From contig DASREM010000041.1 of the NCBI GenBank assembly GCA_035652095.1, positions 1 to 55,756 on the forward strand: a stretch of 55,756 nucleotides of DNA, written 5' to 3'. Every line of letters begins with the position of its first letter. Position 1 is the stretch's first letter. This document shows positions 49,872-55,756 of the stretch, one piece after another. The notes beneath the pieces are model-generated. The model did not search any database. It saw only the letters and a program-made list of their open reading frames with translations, and was not told the DNA's origin. The position numbers and the translations under genes were made by a program. The DNA is from DASREM01 sp035652095 (GTDB lineage: Bacteria > Acidobacteriota > Terriglobia > Terriglobales > Acidobacteriaceae).

Positions 49872-51071
49872 CTAGAGCGAGCCCAGGAATTTCCTCATCC
49901 TCTCCAGCCCGCGGTCCAGTTCCGCCCTTGAGGTGGCGTAGGAGACGCGAACATGACTGGCGGTACCGAAACCCTCTCCCGGAACTGTGGCCACGTGGGC
50001 CTCGCGAAGCAACTTCCCGGCCAGTTCTGCGGCCGATTTCACCCCGCCGCCAAAAAACGCACTAATATTTGGATAGGCATAAAACGCCCCCTCCGGCAGC
50101 GTGCAATGGACGCCCGGAATAGCCCTGAGCCCCTTCACCACGTGGTCGCGCAACTGGATGTACTCCGCCCGCATCTCCTCAACACACTGCTGCGGCCCCG
50201 TTAACGCCGCCACTGCTGCCTTCTGCACGATCGAGGTGGGATTGGAGGTCGACTGGCTCTGCAGCTTTTGCATCGCGCTAGTGACCGCCGCTGGCGCCAG
50301 CGCGTAACCCAGGCGCCACCCTGTCATGGCATATGTCTTCGAAAGCGACCCGACAATTACCATGCGATCCCGAAACTCGCGCAACGCGCCAACCGAAAAC
50401 CGCTTCCTGGTGTAATTCAGGTATACGTAGCATTCGTCGGACAGGACCCAGATGCCGCGCTGCGTTGCCGCTCGCACTACCTCCGTCAGGTCCTCCGGAG
50501 ACATGACCGCGCCCGAAGGATTGGACGGGGAGTTCAGAATGATCAGCTTGGTGCGTGGGGTTATCAGCCGCTCGATCATTGCAGCCGTGACGCGGAATCC
50601 TTCCGCTTCATCGCTCTCCAGCAGCACGCATTCCCCGCCCGCGTAGCGCACGATGTCCTTGAACGAAACCCAGTACGGCACCGGCAGAATCACTTCGTCG
50701 CCATGATCCACCAGCACCTGGATGGCGTTAAACAGCGCATGCTTTCCGCCCGTCGAAGCGATCACCTCTTCCCGCCGGTAATCTGAATCGAAATCGACCG
50801 CGTGCCGGTGCACGATCGCGTCGCGCAGTTCCGCCGTTCCGCCAACCGCCGTGTACTTCGTGAAATTGTTCTGGATGGCGAGAATGGCCGCGTCTTTTAT
50901 GTGCTGCGGCGTGGCAAAATGCGGCTCGCCCGCGCCAAAATCCACCACGTCAATCCCCTGCTGCCTCAGTTTATCGGCTTCGGCGACCACGGCCATGGTG
51001 GCCGAGGGCTCAATGCGGTTGATTCTCGCCGTTAGTTTCAGCGCCGGAGTAGCTTCAGTCACTGGTGTCAT
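49872..51071 (-). CDS. aspC: Class I aspartate-type aminotransferase
   Basis: This 399-residue PLP enzyme of fold type I is most similar to the aspartate aminotransferase Ib (bacterial thermophile-like) group: SPSNPSGAVMSPEDLTEV, and the Schiff-base lysine in VGSLSKTYAMTGWRLGYA near residue 245. It links aspartate/glutamate with oxaloacetate/2-oxoglutarate. The start overlaps the coaD stop by four bases. Other substrates (aromatic amino acids, prephenate) are possible for this group. Confidence 0.88.
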   Translation of the reverse strand: MTPVTEATPALKLTARINRIEPSATMAVVAEADKLRQQGIDVVDFGAGEPHFATPQHIKDAAILAIQNNFTKYTAVGGTAELRDAIVHRHAVDFDSDYRREEVIASTGGKHALFNAIQVLVDHGDEVILPVPYWVSFKDIVRYAGGECVLLESDEAEGFRVTAAMIERLITPRTKLIILNSPSNPSGAVMSPEDLTEVVRAATQRGIWVLSDECYVYLNYTRKRFSVGALREFRDRMVIVGSLSKTYAMTGWRLGYALAPAAVTSAMQKLQSQSTSNPTSIVQKAAVAALTGPQQCVEEMRAEYIQLRDHVVKGLRAIPGVHCTLPEGAFYAYPNISAFFGGGVKSAAELAGKLLREAHVATVPGEGFGTASHVRVSYATSRAELDRGLERMRKFLGSL

Positions 51072-51598
51072 CGCTTCCCTGCCTTGGATTGTCTCGCATT
51101 CTGAAGTTTAACCGCTGGGTCCAGCTTGCCTCGCACTCTTTCTTCCACCACCGCCGGCACCAGTCCCGCGATGGAACCGCCCAGCTGCGCCACCTCTCGC
51201 ACCAGCCGCGAACTTACGTATGAATACTGCTCCGCCGGCATCATGAACACCGTCTCCAGGTTGGGCGCCAGCTTGCGGTTCATGAGCGCCATCTGCAGTT
51301 CGTATTCGTAATCGCTCAGCGCGCGAATCCCGCGCAGCACCGCGCTGGCTTCCACGCGGGCGGCGTACTCAACCGTCAGGCCGTCAAACGTATCTATGCT
51401 CACGTTTTTATAGTTCTCGGTGAGCGCCTCGAGCATGCTTCGACGCTCCCCGACGCTGAACAGGGGGGCTTTCTCCGGGTTCCGCAAAATCGCGACGATC
51501 AGTTCGTCGAAGATGTTGCTGCCCCGCTCGATCAAGTCCAGGTGCCCATTGGTCGGAGGATCGAACGAGCCGGGATAAATCGCGATGACTTTTTTCAA
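51068..51598 (-). CDS. coaD: Pantetheine-phosphate adenylyltransferase
   Basis: This enzyme of coenzyme A synthesis transfers AMP to 4'-phosphopantetheine. It carries the nucleotidyltransferase motif YPGSFDPPTNGHLDLI, AVLRGIRALSDYEYELQMALMNR (in parts) and SSRLVREVAQLGG. A TTG at 51598 has AGAGG five bases upstream and gives the family's standard start (KKVIAIYPGSF), while an in-frame ATG at 51619 adds seven residues without a ribosome binding site. About 176 residues is normal. It is translationally coupled to aspC. Confidence 0.93.
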   Translation of the reverse strand: MKKVIAIYPGSFDPPTNGHLDLIERGSNIFDELIVAILRNPEKAPLFSVGERRSMLEALTENYKNVSIDTFDGLTVEYAARVEASAVLRGIRALSDYEYELQMALMNRKLAPNLETVFMMPAEQYSYVSSRLVREVAQLGGSIAGLVPAVVEERVRGKLDPAVKLQNARQSKAGKR

Positions 51599-51714
51599 TG
51601 GCCCTCTTTCGAACTTCATTTAGCTACAGGAAGGCTGGGATGCAAGGATTCTATTCGGCGCAGAAATAGATGGCAATGACCCAATCGTGGGTGAAGGAGG
51701 CCAGAAAAGGGAGA

Positions 51715-51748
51715 GCCCAGGCCTTCTCCCGAAAGAGCGGACCTGGGC
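51715..51748 (-). terminator. Probable terminator after recA
   Basis: GCCCAGG and CCTGGGC form a seven-base-pair stem around a 20-base loop, 20 bases beyond the recA stop. On the minus strand it is followed by TCTCCCTTTTC, a broken T-tract, so it may be a modest terminator before coaD. Confidence 0.45.
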
Positions 51749-51767
51749 TTAGTTCAATGAACAAAAT

Positions 51768-52874
51768 TTATCTTCTTGCCGCGGGAACCTTTGCCGGGAC
51801 TTCCGGCGCGCTTGGCATCGTGGTCACGCGCGCTCCCTGGGTCGCTCCCGCACCCTGCGCCTGCGCTGCGGGGGGCGTTGCCGGCGTCAGCCCCAGTTCT
51901 TTGCGGACTTCAGCATCCAGCTTGCTGTAGGTATCGCGGTTGTCTTTCAGGAACTGCCGCGCGTTCTCGCGGCCCTGCCCGATGCGCTCGCCCTTGTAGC
52001 TGAACCACGATCCCGACTTCTCCACCAGGTTCTTGTTCACCGCCAGGTCCAGCAGGTCGCCCTCGCGGGAGATCCCCTCTCCATAAAGGATGTCGAATTC
52101 GGACTCGCGAAACGGCGCTGCCACCTTGTTCTTGACCACTTTCACCTTGGTTCGCGAACCGATCACGACATCGCCATCTTTTATGGCGGCAATGCGCCGG
52201 ATGTCCACCCGCACCGACGAATAAAACTTCAATGCGCGCCCGCCAGTCGTGGTCTCCGGGTTCCCGAACATCACGCCAATCTTCTCGCGGATCTGGTTAA
52301 TGAAGATCAGGCAGGTCCGCGACTTGGAAACGGTTCCCGTCAGCTTGCGCAGGGCCTGCGACATGAGCCGGGCTTGCAATCCCATGTGGCTGTCGCCCAT
52401 CTCGCCATCGAGTTCAGCCTTTGGAACCAGCGCGGCCACCGAATCGACAACCAGCACGTCAATGGCGCCGGAGCGAACCAAAGCTTCGGTGATCTCCAAT
52501 GCCTGCTCTCCGTAGTCCGGCTGCGATACCAGGAGGTTGTCGACATCGACGCCCAGCTTTTTTGCATATCCAGGATCGAGGGCGTGCTCCGCGTCCACAA
52601 ACGCCGCCATGCCGCCCGTCTTCTGCGCCTCGGCCACCACCTGCAACGCAATGGTAGTTTTGCCGGACGATTCCGGCCCGAAGATCTCAACTACCCGGCC
52701 CCGGGGAAATCCGCCCACACCCAATGCCGCGTCGAACGAAATCGCTCCCGTCGGGATCACTGCGATCGGAACGATCGCTTCCTTCGACCCCAGCCGCATG
52801 ATGGAACCCTTGCCGAATTGTTTTTCGATCTGCGCAAACGCCAGATCAATCGCCTTGGAACGCTCGTCTGCCAT
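51768..52874 (-). CDS. recA: Recombinase A
   Basis: This 368-residue RecA is standard: Walker A GPESSGKTT near residue 66, Walker B LLVSQPDYG/VLVVDSVAAL, the DNA-binding loop 1 and loop 2 region (FINQIREKIGVMFGNPETTTGG), and an acidic-poor C-terminal tail rich in Ala/Pro/Gln. It catalyses strand exchange and promotes LexA/UmuD cleavage. The upstream 218-base space holds a candidate operator dyad at 52910, a GC palindrome and a dispersed repeat. ATG 52874 agrees with the family. Confidence 0.97.
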   Translation of the reverse strand: MADERSKAIDLAFAQIEKQFGKGSIMRLGSKEAIVPIAVIPTGAISFDAALGVGGFPRGRVVEIFGPESSGKTTIALQVVAEAQKTGGMAAFVDAEHALDPGYAKKLGVDVDNLLVSQPDYGEQALEITEALVRSGAIDVLVVDSVAALVPKAELDGEMGDSHMGLQARLMSQALRKLTGTVSKSRTCLIFINQIREKIGVMFGNPETTTGGRALKFYSSVRVDIRRIAAIKDGDVVIGSRTKVKVVKNKVAAPFRESEFDILYGEGISREGDLLDLAVNKNLVEKSGSWFSYKGERIGQGRENARQFLKDNRDTYSKLDAEVRKELGLTPATPPAAQAQGAGATQGARVTTMPSAPEVPAKVPAARR

Positions 52875-52909
52875 ATCAGTGCTGTCCCTTCACATGAGTT
52901 GGGGTATGG

Positions 52910-52925
52910 GAACCCTGTAGGGTAC
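52910..52925. promoter_or_regulatory. Candidate operator dyad upstream of recA
   Basis: GAACCCT-GT-AGGGTAC is a 16-base dyad with one mismatch, 35 bases before the recA ATG. A perfect palindrome CCCGCCGGCGGG follows at 52927-52938. LexA boxes in other phyla are dyads of this size, often with GAAC/GTTC half-sites, but I do not know the LexA box of this group, so the assignment is a guess. Confidence 0.35.
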
Positions 52926-52992
52926 ACCCGCCGGCGGGGAGGTCGAAGTGTTCCCCATCACAATCTTGTGGAAGATTACCAGAGTAGCGAAT

Positions 52993-53010
52993 GAAAAGCG
53001 AATGCTTTTC
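52993..53010 (-). terminator. Short hairpin downstream of the second aminotransferase gene
   Basis: GAAAAGC-GAAT-GCTTTTC is a perfect seven-base stem with a four-base loop, about 80 bases past the stop at 53093. It lacks a long T-tract (only the stem's own TTTTC), so it may be a weak terminator or a structural hairpin. Confidence 0.35.
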
Positions 53011-53037
53011 AGATAGGGCTCGTAATCAAGCGGTGAC

Positions 53038-53070
53038 GTCATCCCGAGCGCAGCGAGGGATCCGGCGTGC
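53038..53070. repeat. Dispersed intergenic repeat unit (GTCATCCCGAGCGCAGCGAGGGATC type)
   Basis: The stretch beginning GTCATCCCGAGCGCAGCGAG and continuing with GGATCC is a well-known short repeat that occurs in many copies between genes of Acidobacteria and some other soil bacteria. Only one copy is seen in this window. CGAGCGCAGCGAG is almost a hairpin in itself. Origin and function are not settled. Confidence 0.5.
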
Positions 53071-53092
53071 ACAACCACGCTCTACCCATGGC

Positions 53093-54247
53093 TCAAAACC
53101 CGCACGCTCGCATCCGCTCGCGAACCCCCTTGAGCCGATGCACCGGCTCATTCGCGTACACAAAACGGATGTAGTCTGCCCCTTGCTGCCCCCAGTCGCG
53201 CATGGGAGTAGCCGCAATCTTCCCCTTCTCCATCAGCAGCCGCGACGCAGTTTCGCCGTCCATTCCAAGCTTCTTGAGATTCATCAGCAGGCACCACCCG
53301 CCATGCGGAGGCACCACCGGCAGACCCGATAGCTCGTCCAGCAGCACGTCTCGACGCCGCTGCCACTCCGCAACGGCTGCCGGGACGTCATCTTCTGCCG
53401 AGGTGAGCGCGGCCGCCGCGCCCGGCATGGCGATTCCCACCTGACAGCAGGTGTTGGTCAAGCTGACCAGGCCGACATCTTTGATCACAGCCGCAGGCCC
53501 GACGACCCATCCCACGCGCCAGCCGATCATCCGGTATTCCTTGGTGACACAGCCCACCGTGATGGTGCGCTCCGCCATTCCATCGAGGCTTGCCGGGTGG
53601 AGATAGGGTCTGCCATCGAATGCGATCCGCTCCAGCGCCGCGTCATAGAGCAACCACGCCTTCGTGGACTGGCAGAATGCAGCAATCTGTTGCCAATCCT
53701 CGCGGCTCAGATGAGCGCCGGTCGGAAACGACGGGTTCACCATCAGCACCATGCGAGTGCGCGCAGAGCCGGCATTCTTCAATGCATCGAGATCGAGCCG
53801 CCAACCGGTTTTATCCGGGATGAACGGCACCAGCTTGGGCACGCCTCCCGCCAGTCGAATACGATTCAGCAGCCCGGCATAGATCGGATCGCCGGTCACC
53901 ACTTCATCCCCGGGCTCAAGCAGTGCAAGAAGGGTATTGAGAATTCCGTTCAAGCCCCCCGCCGAAATGACGCACTGGCCCCGCCAGTCATACGCGACGC
54001 CAGAAAGCTTGCTGACATGCTGAGTTGCGGCCTGACGTAACGCGTCCTGCCCAAGAAACGGCAGGTAGCTGTTGCAGGCATCGTTCTCGATGGCCTGATG
54101 CGTAGCCAGAATCGCCACCTTTGGAGGAGGGATATCCGTATCCATGTTCTCGAGGCGCAGGATGTCAGGATCGTGGGCGGCGTCAGCGGCGTCGCCGACG
54201 CGATCGACGTTAATGCCGGGAATATGGTCAAGCCGTGAGACAGCCAT
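53093..54247 (-). CDS. Class I/II PLP-dependent aminotransferase
   Basis: ATG 54247 is the first start that gives a normal aminotransferase N-terminus (MAVSRLDHIPGINVDRVGD); the frame is open to 54289 but without coding character. The 384-residue enzyme shows the PLP motifs VNPSFPTGAHLS (Asn/Asp-like), YDAALERIAFDG, and the Schiff-base lysine in GCVTKEYRMIGWRVGW. Substrate is not predictable; it belongs to the broad aspartate/alanine/aromatic aminotransferase group. It lies upstream of recA on the same strand but separated by a repeat and a hairpin. Confidence 0.85.
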   Translation of the reverse strand: MAVSRLDHIPGINVDRVGDAADAAHDPDILRLENMDTDIPPPKVAILATHQAIENDACNSYLPFLGQDALRQAATQHVSKLSGVAYDWRGQCVISAGGLNGILNTLLALLEPGDEVVTGDPIYAGLLNRIRLAGGVPKLVPFIPDKTGWRLDLDALKNAGSARTRMVLMVNPSFPTGAHLSREDWQQIAAFCQSTKAWLLYDAALERIAFDGRPYLHPASLDGMAERTITVGCVTKEYRMIGWRVGWVVGPAAVIKDVGLVSLTNTCCQVGIAMPGAAAALTSAEDDVPAAVAEWQRRRDVLLDELSGLPVVPPHGGWCLLMNLKKLGMDGETASRLLMEKGKIAATPMRDWGQQGADYIRFVYANEPVHRLKGVRERMRACGF

Positions 54248-54493
54248 AATGAGCAAGGGCCCGACCTGCAGGAGGTCGGACGAGCACACAATACAGGTTA
54301 GCTTATCCTAGAATGCGAGCCCTTGGCCTTGCTGATGCTATCCAAAGACCAGCTGTCCAGGCCAGTAACCGACGGTAACAGGCACTTAGTAACCAGGCCC
54401 AGATGACGAAGGTTAATTGGGTCCGACTCGAAATTCGGGTACAAATATTCCCGTGCAAACGAACTCCCCCGATACTGCACAGGAGAACATTGC

Positions 54494-55636
54494 ATGGGGA
54501 GATCGTTACTTAGGCACGGGTCATCCGGATCCTTGAAGCTTCTTTTGCTGGCGGTATATCTTGCCGTGAGCGCAGCACCTTCCCTGGCACAGCAAACATC
54601 GCCTTGCCCGAATGGAATGGAGGAAGCTCCCAGCACACAATGCCCACACAACATACCGCTACCTCCAGAACAGTTTCAAGCAACGCCCCTCAGCGACGGT
54701 GACGTAAATACAAAATGGCCTCATAACCCTTTTGGCATCCCGCCGCTCGGAGTTGAGACGGTGACTTTGTATGGTTCTTATGGCAACGATGAGCAGTCCG
54801 GAGTTGCTAAAAACCATTTCGACAAGGGCGTCACAGAAGGGAACAAAATACAACCACTCTGCGGTGACGGTTCCCTGCCTAATAGCGGGTCGTGCACCGA
54901 TGGTAGCCTGCCTGCCATCGTCTTCTTGTTCATCGGTTTCTCAAATTGCACTCTTGAAGTGTGCGGCGGCAGCAGAAATATCTGGCAGAGTGCCGGCAAC
55001 ATCGGGGTTTCCGGGCAGGCCTGCGCAACCGATGATTGCCCGAACCCGATCAATGGAAACCTAGCCACCCACCGATCCTGGAACCGCGTCTTGAACGATC
55101 CGATCGCGCAAGAGTCCCTTTTGTATCAAGCTTACGGACCCCAGCACTTCCTTCCCTTAAATTCACAAGTGTACATTTTCGATGGCGCAAGAGGTGGCGA
55201 AACGTTGGATCGTTGGGACCCCAATGGCTATTACAGGAATGTCACCTGCCCGGTAAACAACGTTTTCGGGGACGGCGAATGTAACTACAAGCGCGTACAA
55301 GGATTGCTCACTCCTAATGGCTTTACGGAGAAGCAGGTCCAGGCAATTTTTATTAAAGTCTCCACCGAGCACCCGCAATGCGACCTCAGCGGCTTGCATT
55401 GCTTAGCCGGCGTGAATACTCCGGACGCATATGTTTCGGAGCAATACATGGGCAACATTTTGCGCTATTTGAAGTGTTGCTCCGCTGTTACTCAGCTGCC
55501 GCGCTATCCCAATCTGCATCAAGTTTTCATTAGCAGCCGCATCTATGGAGGCTACGCGCAGAATCCACCCACAGGTGGTACGAACGGCTGCTTGAGCCCC
55601 GAGCCGTACGCTTATCAGACTGTTACGAAACTCTAA
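54494..55636 (+). CDS. Unrecognised secreted protein, C-terminally truncated by an IS
   Basis: ATG 54494 has GGAG at good spacing and a signal peptide (LKLLLLAVYLAVSAAPSLAQQ). The 380-residue product has many Cys (about 14) and Asn/Pro/Gly, with pieces such as VFLFIGFSNCTLEVCGG and FISSRIYGGYAQNPP. It reads like the acidobacterial family of secreted proteins in which SRIYGGYA is followed by an EPYAYE-type motif and further residues. Here the frame ends QTVTKL right after EPYAY, at the start of the right-hand IS, so the natural C-terminus is lost. No function is known. Confidence 0.65.
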   Translation: MGRSLLRHGSSGSLKLLLLAVYLAVSAAPSLAQQTSPCPNGMEEAPSTQCPHNIPLPPEQFQATPLSDGDVNTKWPHNPFGIPPLGVETVTLYGSYGNDEQSGVAKNHFDKGVTEGNKIQPLCGDGSLPNSGSCTDGSLPAIVFLFIGFSNCTLEVCGGSRNIWQSAGNIGVSGQACATDDCPNPINGNLATHRSWNRVLNDPIAQESLLYQAYGPQHFLPLNSQVYIFDGARGGETLDRWDPNGYYRNVTCPVNNVFGDGECNYKRVQGLLTPNGFTEKQVQAIFIKVSTEHPQCDLSGLHCLAGVNTPDAYVSEQYMGNILRYLKCCSAVTQLPRYPNLHQVFISSRIYGGYAQNPPTGGTNGCLSPEPYAYQTVTKL

Positions 55637-55756
55637 CAAGTAAATATCGGAATCAAAGCCAAAAGTGAGAGAATGCCCGGCAAAGGAGCGCGAGGCGATG
55701 GGATTCATTCGTGGAGAAGGCCGTCAACAGGTGTCGATGTTTCCCTCAACCTTAGA
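55616..55756 (+). mobile_element. IS1182-like insertion sequence, 5' end (partial)
   Basis: The right edge of the window holds the start of an IS reading rightwards out of the window. The likely left end is near CAGACTGTTACG at 55616, where the upstream secreted protein stops resembling its family. A transposase start follows at 55698. The inverted repeat partner and the rest of the element are outside the window. Confidence 0.6.
55698..55756 (+). CDS. IS1182-family DDE transposase, N-terminal fragment (partial)
   Basis: ATG 55698 follows AGGAGCG and opens MGFIRGEGRQQVSMFPSTL before running off the window. This matches the N-terminus of IS1182-type DDE transposases (F-I-x-G-E-x-R-x-Q-x-x-x-F-P-x-x-L-[DE]). 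Orientation is outward. Confidence 0.7.
   Translation, partial: MGFIRGEGRQQVSMFPSTL

Noticed and set aside
1..55756. CRISPR arrays, rRNA genes and intact tRNA genes
   Set aside because: I saw no regularly spaced repeats, no rRNA signature and no complete tRNA cloverleaf. Only the two tRNA-Pro 3' halves were found, and a machine scan was not possible.

Overview
The window looks like a contig from a soil-type Acidobacteriota (Terriglobia/Acidobacteriales-like) genome. This rests on protein content, not on a marker-gene search. The pointers are a TonB-dependent receptor with an N-terminal carboxypeptidase-regulatory-like domain, HAF-type and Asp-box secreted repeat proteins, DUF5818- and DUF1259-type proteins, ECF sigma/VOC clusters, and moderately high GC with GGAG-type ribosome binding sites. 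The outer termini lie inside two different insertion sequences, an IS3-family copy on the left and an IS1182-like copy on the right. Each has cut off the C-terminus of its neighbour, so the contig probably ends where repeats broke the assembly.

Left part (1-10.3 kb): a tannase/feruloyl esterase pseudogene truncated by the IS; two copies of the 3' half of a tRNA-Pro bracketing a DUF1259 gene; a four-cupredoxin multicopper oxidase with permuted copper motifs; a secreted beta-helix-like protein; and a MurU-like nucleotidyltransferase translationally coupled to an unusual AmgK-like kinase fused to a RapZ C-terminal domain. The last pair suggests amino-sugar/cell-wall recycling with a built-in sensor.

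Middle-left (10.3-20.7 kb): a MerR regulator; a tiny lysine-rich peptide gene with its own ribosome binding site and terminator; a hydantoinase B homologue without its A partner, followed by a class III aminotransferase; a Met/His-rich exported protein; a compact haem operon hemE-hemH-hemY; and a DUF5818 protein, a small protein and an orphan PhoB-like response regulator.

Middle (20.8-32.6 kb): a two-gene molybdenum enzyme (a cytoplasmic-type catalytic subunit plus a fused Fe-S/NrfD membrane subunit), then three secreted beta-propeller-type proteins with a lone modA among them. Next comes a chimeric open frame that joins the CheA phosphotransfer domain to the tail of CheB, probably the scar of a deleted chemotaxis operon.

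Middle-right (32.7-43.3 kb): peroxiredoxin, a VOC protein, a triple-VOC protein coupled to an ECF sigma factor, a divergent DoxX protein, a MarR-GNAT fusion with a palindromic operator, a HAF repeat protein, the TonB receptor, a Cys-rich small protein, an exported truncated haemoglobin and a nucleoside hydrolase.

Right part (43.4-55.7 kb): an ArsR-type regulator with kdsB (LPS Kdo activation); an M48 protease; a GDP-mannose supply set (manA, manC, phosphomannomutase); aspartate-type aminotransferase and coaD; recA; a second aminotransferase; and an unrecognised secreted protein truncated by the right-hand IS. Housekeeping genes therefore dominate the right half. The accessory and decayed material lies near the IS ends, at the tRNA-Pro fragments and at the che scar.
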